Positions 1-6,055 of a DNA stretch of 8,373 bases are shown piece after piece. Where the stretch lies: contig CAKQBC010000090.1 of the NCBI GenBank assembly GCA_934215995.1, positions 1-8,373 on the forward strand, written 5' to 3'. The stretch's first letter is position 1; the number at the start of each line of letters is the position of its first letter. A model generated the notes under the pieces. That model was not told where the DNA came from. It saw nothing but the letters and a program-made list of their open reading frames with translations, and made no database searches. The stretch is from an uncultured Bacillus sp. (GTDB taxonomy: Bacteria > Bacillota > Bacilli > Bacillales > DSM-1321). Both the position numbers and the translations under genes were made by a program.

Positions 1-2214
1 CAGCAGGAGTTTTCAATTGATCCTGATCAAGTGCTAGCTGCCATAAACGAGGTAAGGGGGAATCAAAAAGTGACAAGTGCCAATCCAGAAAACGGCTATG
101 AAGCCTTGAAGAAATATGGAAGGGATCTGGTGGAAGAGGTCAGGGCAGGAAAAGTGGACCCTGTAATCGGAAGGGATGCGGAAATCCGGAACGTCATCCG
201 GATTCTATCCAGAAAAACAAAGAATAATCCGGTTCTGATCGGACAGCCGGGAGTAGGGAAAACCGCAATTGTAGAAGGACTCGCCCAGAGGATCGTCAGA
301 AAGGATGTACCTGAAGGGCTTAAAAACAAAACGGTTTTTTCCCTGGATATGAGTTCATTGGTAGCTGGGGCAAAATTCCGCGGGGAGTTTGAAGAAAGGC
401 TTAAAGCGGTTCTGCAGGAAGTTAAGAAAAGTGAAGGGAATATCCTTCTGTTCATAGATGAACTCCATACAATCGTAGGTGCCGGTAAGACTGAGGGGGC
501 TATGGATGCGGGCAATATGCTGAAACCGATGCTTGCAAGGGGAGAGCTTCATTGCATCGGTGCGACAACCTTGGATGAGTACCGAAAATACATCGAGAAA
601 GATCCGGCCCTAGAAAGAAGGTTCCAGCAAGTACTTGTACAGGAACCGAATGTGGAAGACACCATTTCCATTTTGCGTGGCTTGAAAGAACGTTTCGAGG
701 TCCATCATGGCGTGCGTATACATGACCGTGCGTTAGTAGCCGCTGCCACCCTGTCGAATAGGTATATTACAGAACGCTTCCTTCCTGACAAGGCAATCGA
801 CCTTGTCGATGAGGCCTGTGCAATGATCAGGACCGAAATCGACTCAATGCCGACAGAGCTTGATGAATTGACAAGGAAAGTGATGCAGCTTGAAATTGAA
901 GAAGCGGCCTTGAAAAACGAGAACGATGAACAAAGCAAAAAGAGGCTGGAAGACCTTCAGCATGAGCTGGCTAACCTCAAGGAGAAAGCAAGCAGCATGC
1001 GCGCCCAGTGGGAACTCGAAAAGTCGGGCCTTCAGAAAATCCAAGAAAAGCGGGAGCTGTTGGAAAAGCTGAAGCGCCAGCTTGAAGAGGCGGAAAATGA
1101 ATATGACCTGAATAAGGCAGCAGAGCTGCGCCATGGGAAAATTCCCGAAGTCGAAAAAGAGATCGAACAGCTTGAAAAGAAAGTGAATGAAAACCAAAAT
1201 GAAAACAAGCTTCTTCGTGAAGAGGTGACGGAGGAAGAGATTTCATCGATTGTATCCAGATGGACAGGCGTGCCAGTTACAAGAATGCTCGAAAGCGAAA
1301 GGGAAAAGCTTCTCCGGCTGGAGGAAGTGATCCATAAAAGGGTAGTGGGCCAGAATGAAGCCGTGCAATTGGTTGCGGATGCCATCATCAGAGCCCGCGC
1401 AGGCATTAAGGATCCAAACAAGCCGATTGGATCATTCATGTTCCTTGGCCCTACAGGTGTCGGGAAAACGGAGCTTGTCAAAGCTTTGGCTGAAGCCTTG
1501 TTTGACAGCGAAGACCATATGGTGCGGATCGATATGTCGGAATATATGGAAAAGCATGCGGTGTCCAGGCTGATTGGAGCCCCTCCCGGCTACGTAGGGT
1601 ACGAGGAAGGCGGCCAATTGACGGAAGCCGTGAGACGGCAGCCGTATTCGGTAATCCTTCTTGATGAAGTGGAAAAGGCCCATAGGGATGTCTTTAACCT
1701 CCTGCTTCAAATATTGGATGATGGCCGGATCACAGATTCACATGGAAGGGTCGTTGATTTCAAAAATACAGTCATCATCATGACCTCCAATATCGGTTCA
1801 CACTATCTGCTCGAAGGCACTGTGAAAGATGAAATTACGGATGAAGCGAAGGATCGGGTGATGGCAGAGCTGAAAATGCACTTCCGTCCGGAATTCCTGA
1901 ACCGTGTCGATGAAATCATCACCTTTAAACCGTTATCGATGAATCAAGTAACAAGCATTGTTGACATATTGATGTCTGAGCTTCAGGAAAGGCTTGCGGA
2001 GCGTTCGATCAAGATTGAACTGACAGAAGAAGCGAAGCGATTCATAGCAAATGCGGCATATGATCCTGTATTTGGTGCACGTCCGCTGAAACGCTATATC
2101 CAAAGGAATGTGGAAACTGTGATTGCTAGGCAGCTGATTGCCGAAGGGACAGTCGAGAACAGGACTGTGTTTGTTGATTCCGAGGATGGTGCGCTGAAGG
2201 TCACAATAAAATAA
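1..2214 (+). CDS. clpB: ATP-dependent chaperone ClpB, 5'-truncated by window edge
   Basis: This is a cytosolic AAA+ hexameric disaggregase that works with DnaK/DnaJ/GrpE to rescue aggregated proteins after heat stress. The frame is open from base 1, so 737 residues are visible and roughly 130 N-terminal residues (most of the N domain) lie outside the window. The GTG at 31 is only an internal codon. In visible-residue numbering, the first Walker A (GQPGVGKT) is at 81-88 and the first Walker B (LLFIDELH) is near 148-156. The charged coiled-coil middle domain spans about 290-410. The second Walker A (GPTGVGKT) is at 483-490, pore loop GYVG at 530-533, second Walker B (VILLDEVE) at 551-558, and sensor-2 GAR at 692-694. 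The long middle domain separates ClpB from ClpA, and the ClpC-type ClpP-binding loop was not seen. Its promoter, which could show CtsR or HrcA control, is not in the window. No good plus-strand terminator follows. The next gene is convergent. Confidence 0.97.
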   Translation, partial: QQEFSIDPDQVLAAINEVRGNQKVTSANPENGYEALKKYGRDLVEEVRAGKVDPVIGRDAEIRNVIRILSRKTKNNPVLIGQPGVGKTAIVEGLAQRIVRKDVPEGLKNKTVFSLDMSSLVAGAKFRGEFEERLKAVLQEVKKSEGNILLFIDELHTIVGAGKTEGAMDAGNMLKPMLARGELHCIGATTLDEYRKYIEKDPALERRFQQVLVQEPNVEDTISILRGLKERFEVHHGVRIHDRALVAAATLSNRYITERFLPDKAIDLVDEACAMIRTEIDSMPTELDELTRKVMQLEIEEAALKNENDEQSKKRLEDLQHELANLKEKASSMRAQWELEKSGLQKIQEKRELLEKLKRQLEEAENEYDLNKAAELRHGKIPEVEKEIEQLEKKVNENQNENKLLREEVTEEEISSIVSRWTGVPVTRMLESEREKLLRLEEVIHKRVVGQNEAVQLVADAIIRARAGIKDPNKPIGSFMFLGPTGVGKTELVKALAEALFDSEDHMVRIDMSEYMEKHAVSRLIGAPPGYVGYEEGGQLTEAVRRQPYSVILLDEVEKAHRDVFNLLLQILDDGRITDSHGRVVDFKNTVIIMTSNIGSHYLLEGTVKDEITDEAKDRVMAELKMHFRPEFLNRVDEIITFKPLSMNQVTSIVDILMSELQERLAERSIKIELTEEAKRFIANAAYDPVFGARPLKRYIQRNVETVIARQLIAEGTVENRTVFVDSEDGALKVTIK

Positions 2215-2262
2215 AAGCCGTTTTCATGGTGAGACCCGGATGAAGAGGGAGAAAATGAAAAG

Positions 2263-2290
2263 AAAAAAGAGGCTAGTGCGCTAGCCTCTT
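2263..2290 (-). terminator. Intrinsic terminator of the yjzD-like gene
   Basis: A perfect 10-bp stem (AAGAGGCTAG at 2267-2276, CTAGCCTCTT at 2281-2290) has a four-base loop. On the minus strand it is followed directly by a T tract, seen as the A run at 2263-2268 on the plus strand. It begins 13 bases past the stop codon of the minus-strand small membrane protein gene. On the plus strand only TTCC follows the stem, so it should be a weaker terminator for the convergent clpB, although the hairpin may be shared. Confidence 0.85.
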
Positions 2291-2303
2291 CCATTCTTCA
2301 TTA

Positions 2304-2492
2304 TTAATGATGGTTTTCTGCAGGTTCTGCTTTCGGCAATATGGCAGTTAAAGCAAATACCAAAAGCGTTACGATTACAGAGATGATAACCCCAGTTGTG
2401 AAGGAGTATGGAGCCCCTGCCATGGAACTTACCACATATGTAATCATTTGCATTAATAAGAAGCTCCAAAAGAATGTCACTAAATAGCGCAT
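2304..2492 (-). CDS. yjzD: Small membrane protein, YjzD-like (DUF2929 type)
   Basis: This 62-residue, strongly hydrophobic protein has two likely membrane helices, about residues 2-24 and 31-52, joined by a short SSMAGAPYSFTTG turn. It ends in a short polar tail (PKAEPAENHH). The pattern of an aromatic-rich first helix, a TYVVSSM-like segment and an FTTG turn fits my memory of YjzD/DUF2929 proteins of Bacillus, whose function is not known to me. The ATG is preceded by AGGTGA, four bases upstream, which is close but usable. The gene has its own promoter and terminator and is transcribed toward clpB, so it is a monocistronic unit. Family assignment rests on recall and on its position next to yjaU/yjaV-like genes. 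Existence as a real gene is well supported by the ribosome binding site, promoter and terminator. Confidence 0.8.
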   Translation of the reverse strand: MRYLVTFFWSFLLMQMITYVVSSMAGAPYSFTTGVIISVIVTLLVFALTAILPKAEPAENHH

Positions 2493-2528
2493 GCGATCAC
2501 CTCGTTCATTTAATCATCACTGCTTTAC

Positions 2529-2559
2529 ATTGTACCATAATTTTTGCAAACATTGCCAA
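2529..2559 (-). promoter_or_regulatory. Extended -10 promoter for the yjzD-like gene
   Basis: Read on the minus strand, TACAAT (2529-2534) is preceded by TGG, an extended -10 motif. A TTGGCA-like -35 (2554-2559) stands 19 bases upstream. The spacer is long, but the extended -10 compensates. The predicted transcript start is about 30 bases before the ATG at 2492, which leaves room for the AGGTGA ribosome binding site. Confidence 0.55.
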
Positions 2560-2639
2560 GACATTTGCTTCTTACAGCCAAAATTGATGTAAACAGGACT
2601 TTATTTCATTGTTTAGACTTATTTCCTTTATACTGATTT

Positions 2640-2700
2640 TGTTATACATTCTTACTATGGGCAAACCGGCATAAAAATATGTATGGTCACATAAAGCATC
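2640..2700 (+). ncRNA. Possible structured leader RNA with promoter (speculative)
   Basis: TGTTATACA at 2640-2648 reads as an extended -10 (TGn followed by TATACA) with no clear -35. A transcript would start near 2655, just before GGGCAAACC (2659-2667). That nine-base string is typical of class I cyclic-di-GMP (GEMM) riboswitches. A hairpin follows, with ACC/GGT closing pairs (2665-2667, 2685-2687) and an inner CATA-AAAA-TATG stem-loop at 2670-2681. Then comes ACATAAAGC (2689-2697), which matches the canonical ACGCAAAGC at seven of nine positions. The expected GNRA tetraloop is absent and I could not draw a convincing second domain. It may be a degenerate or variant riboswitch, another RNA, or chance. 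Confidence 0.18.
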
Positions 2701-2803
2701 TTTACCCTATAAAACCAATGCAAATGCTTCCTGCACGGAAAAGGAAAATAAGGATGTTTCGAACCCATCCGTTTCGTGGATATATACATAGTAGGGTGCA
2801 TAT

Positions 2804-2825
2804 AGGCCGCCTTAAAACCCGGCCT
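2804..2825 (+). terminator. GC-rich stem-loop, weak terminator candidate
   Basis: AGGCCG (2804-2809) pairs perfectly with CGGCCT (2820-2825) across a ten-base loop. Only a short T stretch follows (TT, then AAG), so as an intrinsic terminator it is weak. It lies about 150 bases downstream of the possible promoter at 2640-2648 and just before the repeat element, so it could end a short transcript from that promoter. Confidence 0.25.
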
Positions 2826-2862
2826 TTAAGCGTCCGCGGTTTTGTAAACGTTTTAAATTAAA

Positions 2863-3045
2863 GGCTGTGTTATATTTTAGTGTTGATTTTGAAAGATCCG
2901 TTTATTGGAGTGAAGGGCGGCGACTCCTGCGGGATGAAGCGTGCAGGCCGATACACCGCAGGAGCGAAAGCGACGAGGAGGATTGGCGTGCGCCCCGCGG
3001 AAAGCGTCCGCCCGTAGCGAAAATCAACAAGCGTTTAACAGAGCC
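2863..3045. repeat. 183-bp GC-rich dispersed-type intergenic repeat (MITE-like)
   Basis: The ends are imperfect inverted repeats of 28 and 26 bases. The left end starts GGCTGTGTTA and ends TGTTGATTTT (2863-2890). The right end, reverse complemented, starts GGCTCTGTTA and ends TGTTGATTTT (3020-3045). The interior is much richer in G and C than the flanks and has nested complementarity: GGGCGG (2915-2920) with CCGCCC (3008-3013), and CTCCTGCGG (2924-2932) with CCGCAGGAG (2956-2964). There is no open frame for a transposase. The motifs (GACTCCTGCGGGA, CCGCAGGAGCG, CGCGGAAAGCGTCCGCCCG, AAAATCAACA) match my memory of a repeat found in many copies between genes in Bacillaceae genomes. No target-site duplication is evident. 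It probably spreads with an enzyme supplied elsewhere, which is inference. Confidence 0.7.
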
Positions 3046-3097
3046 GAAACAAAAAGAAGGCATACTTTTATTAACAAGCCTGAACCAATTTAATCTT

Positions 3098-3127
3098 TTT
3101 ACATATTAATAGAATGAATGCTATATA
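3098..3127 (+). promoter_or_regulatory. Possible sigma-A promoter for the yjaU-like gene
   Basis: TTTACA (3098-3103) and TATATA (3122-3127) are separated by 18 bases. A start near 3134 would place the AGGAAGG ribosome binding site (3135-3141) at the very 5' end of the message, which is tight. The true promoter may lie elsewhere in this AT-rich stretch. Confidence 0.3.
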
Positions 3128-3151
3128 AAATAATAGGAAGGATTGATAGCG

Positions 3152-3838
3152 GTGTATAGAAGCTTTCAATATGATGGCCATTGGAATATTATTTATTATC
3201 CTAAAAAACCAAGTGGCTTTTCTATATTCGTGATTGGTGACAGCCATCATTATGTTGATAAACAAGATAGCTTCTGGCTGCATCACCCTGGCCGCCTGCA
3301 ATTGCTTGATGAATTCAAAGAAGCTGGATATACCGTTTTTTCATCAGGCTTTCCTTCTGGAAATACGAGTGAAGAGGAACAAGCTTTATTTGCAAGGAAT
3401 CTGTATCATTTAGTGATGAAAAGTGAAATCCTGAATGAACAGATCCATCTGTTCGCTGAAGGGAAGGGGGCACTCATCGCATTGAAACTGATGCAATGCT
3501 CCCGTTTTATCCGGTCGGCTGTCTTTTTGAACCCGGTTTTCGAAACGAAAAAAAGAGTGAAATACAGTGCGCCTTATTATCCCAATGCATCTTTTGCCAG
3601 TGGAGGGGCTGTCCAGTCAGCATCCCTCACTAAACCGGTCAAGGACGCAGAAGCTTCTTTGGCAGTACCTATAAAGTGCATCCATATACAAGGAGATGAA
3701 GGCTGTCCCCTTCCTTTAAGGAAACTGCAAAGGAATAATGCCGAGGAAACGGTGTTTACCTATCTTCCAAGGTATAAAAGATATAAGGTGCCGGCCGAGA
3801 CGATCAGCTTTTTTAAAAATCATGAAAATGTCCTTTAA
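3152..3838 (+). CDS. yjaU: YjaU-like alpha/beta-hydrolase-fold protein lacking the Ser nucleophile
   Basis: This 228-residue protein begins at GTG 3152, ten bases after AGGAAGG (3135-3141). The TTG at 3143 would sit one base from that site, so I reject it. The fold resembles an alpha/beta hydrolase: an early strand (FSIFVIGD, 24-30), a helix and strand to YTVFSSGFPSG (60-70), then a strand-turn-helix IHLFAEGKGALIALKL (98-113) where the nucleophile elbow belongs. A later VFLNP segment (124-128) and IKCIHIQGDEGCPLP (174-188) resemble the acid loop, and a C-terminal His is at 224. The elbow reads AEGKG (102-106) instead of G-x-S-x-G, so the usual Ser is Gly and normal esterase chemistry is doubtful. 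The assignment to YjaU rests on recall and on the yjaV-med-comZ-fab order downstream. Function is unknown. No terminator was seen between it and the next gene 62 bases on, so co-transcription is possible. Confidence 0.75.
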   Translation: MYRSFQYDGHWNIIYYPKKPSGFSIFVIGDSHHYVDKQDSFWLHHPGRLQLLDEFKEAGYTVFSSGFPSGNTSEEEQALFARNLYHLVMKSEILNEQIHLFAEGKGALIALKLMQCSRFIRSAVFLNPVFETKKRVKYSAPYYPNASFASGGAVQSASLTKPVKDAEASLAVPIKCIHIQGDEGCPLPLRKLQRNNAEETVFTYLPRYKRYKVPAETISFFKNHENVL

Positions 3839-3900
3839 TTTCCCCATGCTGCATATAAATAATATAATGAAACATCATTATTTTTGCAGCGGAGGACAAT

Positions 3901-4638
3901 ATGGCTATGAAAATTGTATATGGTGTGTATCAATTCCTTGGTTTCCACATAACAGATTATCTGCTGCGGAAAGGGGAAAAGGTAATCGGCATCGATCCGG
4001 AAACGGAGAATGGAATAGGGGAAGTGAAAGAGTTTTACGTAAGAAACGCCAATTTCAGACAGCTGGATAGCTTGAAGAATCTTTCCCTTTCCGACAGCAA
4101 GGCTGATGTATATATGGTTGTATGGAATCCTGAGGACACGTTGGAGGAATCCCTTTCTTTTTTGGGACAATTAAAGGAAAGGGAAGGGTTAGAAACAAAC
4201 GTCACGATTTTTAGCCCTTTAGAAATGAAGGAAGCGGATATCCGCAGTATACGGGATGCTTACACGGGCCACCCCTCCGGCCAAATCGATAAGTGGGTCT
4301 ATGTAAGCGGCATGTATGGACCGTGGATGCCGGAAGATTCATGTGTATATGAGCATATACTAAAAGGCGAGTATGATAAGCTTGGAGAGGTAAAACCGAT
4401 TTACATTGAAGATTTTTTAGCAAGATTTGAAGAAATCTTGAGTTACCCGGATACTGAATTGGCTGTCTTCGGCGATCAAATGCCGGTTGGGCAAACAAAT
4501 TCCGGGGAAAAAGAGGAACCAACCCTGCTGAAGCCGAAATACTGTGTCCCGGAACTGACAAGCATTACAGAAGGGTCCAGAATCCTTGCTGAACATAAGA
4601 AGAAACTACGGATGATTGAACATTGGAATAATAAATAA
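3901..4638 (+). CDS. yjaV: YjaV-like NAD(P)-binding Rossmann/epimerase-fold protein
   Basis: This 245-residue protein starts at an ATG five bases after GGAGG (3891-3895). The in-frame ATG at 3907, spaced 11 bases, is an alternative and would begin MKIVYGVYQFLG. The N-terminus has the strand-turn-helix-strand of an extended short-chain dehydrogenase/epimerase (KIVYGVYQFLGFHITDYLL, then KVIGID at 27-32). The glycine motif is reduced to G8 and G14, unlike the usual GxxGxxG. Epimerase-like features follow: VYVSGMYGPWMP (133-144), where YGPW is typical, and IYIEDF (167-172), which resembles the family's second substrate loop. I do not see a clear YxxxK catalytic pair, so it may bind a nucleotide without acting as an oxidoreductase. 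A TATAAT at 3863-3868 could be a -10 element but has no good -35. The name comes from recall and synteny. The role is unknown. Confidence 0.72.
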   Translation: MAMKIVYGVYQFLGFHITDYLLRKGEKVIGIDPETENGIGEVKEFYVRNANFRQLDSLKNLSLSDSKADVYMVVWNPEDTLEESLSFLGQLKEREGLETNVTIFSPLEMKEADIRSIRDAYTGHPSGQIDKWVYVSGMYGPWMPEDSCVYEHILKGEYDKLGEVKPIYIEDFLARFEEILSYPDTELAVFGDQMPVGQTNSGEKEEPTLLKPKYCVPELTSITEGSRILAEHKKKLRMIEHWNNK

Positions 4639-4717
4639 AATACCTATTAAGCTATTAGATACAAATGGAATGTTAACGTTTTTGGTTACAATAGGGTGGA
4701 AAGGAATCTACTGTCAT

Positions 4718-5692
4718 ATGAACAAATGGACTCGAAATGCAATTCTGGCGATAATCCTGATCAACTGTGTCCTGGCAGTTGCCGGATGCAGCCTTGCAAG
4801 CAAACAGCCGCAGATGAAAAGCGCAGGATTGCTGCTGCCAGAAACGATTAATGACCAAGTATGGGGAACAAAGGGATACAAAGGGCTGCTTCAGATTCAT
4901 TCCACATTTGATGTTGACGTGTACTACCGGGAGGATATCAATACCGAAGAACGGGTCAGGAATGTGGTTGAAGAGTTTCATAACATGGGTGTCAACTTCA
5001 TAATCGGGCATGGGGAGTTTTATGCTAATTGCTTCAATGAAATTTCCGAGAAGTACCCTGACATTCAATTTGTCACATTGAATGGAGAGGCAAAAAACAA
5101 AAATACGACCAGCTTGATTTTTGAAGGCTATGCAATGGGTTATTTCGGGGGCATGATAGCAGCAGAAATGAGCAACAGTAATGTATTGGGCATAATCGGG
5201 GCCTATGAAACCCAGCAGGAGATCAAAGGGTTCATTGAGGGGGCAAAATATAGGAAGCCGTCCGTACAGACGCATGTCGCCTATGTAGGCGATTGGGATG
5301 ATGTCGATAAGGCGCTTGAGCTCACAGAGGATCTGTTCTCTAAAAATGTGGATGTGTTTTACCCTGCAGGAGATGGCTTTAACGTACCGGTCATTGAAAA
5401 AGCGAAGGAAGAAGGGGCCTATGTAATTGGCTATATATCAGAACAGCAGGATTTTGGGGAAAGGACTGTCCTTACAAGCACGGTTCAGGAAGTTGAGAAG
5501 CTGATTATGCTGGCTGCAGAACAATTCAATGCAGGCGATTTGAAGAGCGGGAACCTGTATTTCGATTTTGAGGATGGCGTCATAGCCCTTGGAGAATACA
5601 GTCCCCTGATTCCTAAGGAATTTCGTGATGAGATGAACAGCCATGTAGCCGACTATATAGACACTGGAAAGCTGCCGGGAAAGGAGAAATAA
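4718..5692 (+). CDS. med: Med, BMP/PnrA-family lipoprotein, positive regulator of comK
   Basis: This 324-residue protein starts at ATG 4718, with AAGGA (4701-4705) twelve bases upstream. The frame extends further upstream, but the lipoprotein signal begins only here. MNKWTRNAILAIILIN is a charged n-region plus hydrophobic core, and the lipobox VAGC places the lipid-modified Cys at 24. The body is a BMP/PnrA-like periplasmic-binding fold: GLLLPETINDQVWGTKGYKGL (37-57), GHGEFYANCFNEIS near 98-110, FEGYAMGYFGGMIAAEMS (135-152), VLGIIGAYETQQEIKGFIEGAKY (156-178), and VAYVGDWDD (188-195), then VDVFYPAGDGFN (211-222). BMP proteins typically bind nucleosides. Med in B. subtilis is known to raise comK expression and to be co-transcribed with comZ. 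No transporter genes adjoin it, which fits a regulatory rather than a transport role. It lies 79 bases after the yjaV-like gene. Confidence 0.88.
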   Translation: MNKWTRNAILAIILINCVLAVAGCSLASKQPQMKSAGLLLPETINDQVWGTKGYKGLLQIHSTFDVDVYYREDINTEERVRNVVEEFHNMGVNFIIGHGEFYANCFNEISEKYPDIQFVTLNGEAKNKNTTSLIFEGYAMGYFGGMIAAEMSNSNVLGIIGAYETQQEIKGFIEGAKYRKPSVQTHVAYVGDWDDVDKALELTEDLFSKNVDVFYPAGDGFNVPVIEKAKEEGAYVIGYISEQQDFGERTVLTSTVQEVEKLIMLAAEQFNAGDLKSGNLYFDFEDGVIALGEYSPLIPKEFRDEMNSHVADYIDTGKLPGKEK

Positions 5693-5881
5693 ATGAATAA
5701 AGAAAAGGAATTCATGAAAATAGCCTTTAAGCATTTTCCGGAGGCGAAGGCCAAGTTGAAATCAGAGGGTGTAGATGTGTCCCTCGATATGATTCCGGCC
5801 TTCATGGACCTATTCACCAAGGTGATGAACGAAGCCTATGAGCTGGGCGTGAAGGATGCCTTATCCGGCAGGAGAAGGTAG
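5693..5881 (+). CDS. comZ: ComZ, small competence regulator
   Basis: This 62-residue, soluble, mostly helical protein starts at ATG 5693, directly after the TAA of med (no gap). AAGGAG (5681-5686) lies inside the end of med, six bases upstream. The pattern FMKIAFKHFPEAKAKL, then DMIPAFMDLFTKVMNEAYELGVKDA, matches my memory of B. subtilis ComZ (63 residues) along most of its length, and the med-comZ pairing confirms it. In B. subtilis ComZ represses the late competence operon comG, while Med favours comK. The tail is basic (SGRRR), which is mildly unusual. It is likely translated from the med message, with translational coupling favoured by the abutting stop and start. Confidence 0.9.
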   Translation: MNKEKEFMKIAFKHFPEAKAKLKSEGVDVSLDMIPAFMDLFTKVMNEAYELGVKDALSGRRR

Positions 5882-5948
5882 GCTGGGGATATTGTGCTTC
5901 CTGTGTCATGATTCGAAGTATTTGAAGGTATCCAATAAAGGAAACATC

Positions 5949-5972
5949 AGGCATTTGCTCTTGCAAGTGCCT
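5949..5972 (+). terminator. Probable terminator after med-comZ
   Basis: AGGCATTTGC (5949-5958) and GCAAGTGCCT (5963-5972) form a ten-pair stem with one G-U pair and a TCTT loop, 67 bases after comZ. The following TCTATATTAT is only partly T-rich, so termination may be incomplete. The right arm overlaps the -35 of the fabH promoter. Confidence 0.5.
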
Positions 5973-5989
5973 TCTATATTATGTAGAAT
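5961..5989 (+). promoter_or_regulatory. Sigma-A promoter of the fabH-fabF operon
   Basis: TTGCAA (5961-5966) and TAGAAT (5984-5989) are separated by exactly 17 bases. Transcription should start near 5996, inside the FapR operator, which is the arrangement expected for repression by steric block. An alternative pair, TTGCTC (5955-5960) with TATTAT (5977-5982), has 16-base spacing. Confidence 0.65.
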
Positions 5990-6005
5990 TAGTACCAAGT
6001 CATAA
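5989..6005. promoter_or_regulatory. FapR operator
   Basis: TTAGTACCAAGTCATAA is a 17-base imperfect palindrome flanked by AAT and TAAT. It matches, from memory, the FapR box of Bacillus lipid genes (TTAGTACCTAGTnnTAA-like). FapR represses fatty acid and phospholipid genes and is released by malonyl-CoA. The box overlaps the last base of the -10 and the predicted start site of the fabH promoter, as known for the FapR regulon. Confidence 0.8.
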
Positions 6006-6055
6006 TAATTGATAATAACCGTAGCTACGAATCTATTAAAAGGGGCTGCATACGA

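Larger units (their letters stand above)
2493..3151. other. 659-bp intergenic region without a convincing gene
   Basis: The left third is AT-rich and holds the minus-strand promoter of the yjzD-like gene. The middle (about 2640-2830) holds an extended -10 element, short hairpins and a GC-rich stem-loop. The right part is a GC-rich repeat element at 2863-3045, followed by an AT-rich stretch with a possible promoter for the next gene. Two plus-strand open frames (2679-2861 and 2867-3109) cross it, but neither has a ribosome binding site or protein-like composition. The second lies mostly in the repeat. Confidence 0.8.

Noticed and set aside
2215..2262. Plus-strand terminator directly after clpB
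   Set aside because: No stable stem with a T tract is visible on the plus strand. The nearby hairpin is oriented for the minus-strand gene.
2679..2861. 60-residue plus-strand open frame in the intergenic region
   Set aside because: It has no ribosome binding site before its ATG, is rich in Arg, His and Pro with no domain pattern, and overlaps the hairpin region. It is more likely a chance frame.
2867..3109. 80-residue plus-strand open frame
   Set aside because: It lies largely within the GC-rich repeat, has a basic low-complexity translation and has no ribosome binding site.
4639..4717. Promoter or ComK box directly upstream of med
   Set aside because: A TACAAT (4687-4692) is present but has no -35 at a usable distance and no extended -10. 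I did not find a convincing AAAA-N5-TTTT pair.
4673..5275. 200-residue frame antisense to med
   Set aside because: It is complementary to the well-supported med frame and has no ribosome binding site or plausible protein features.
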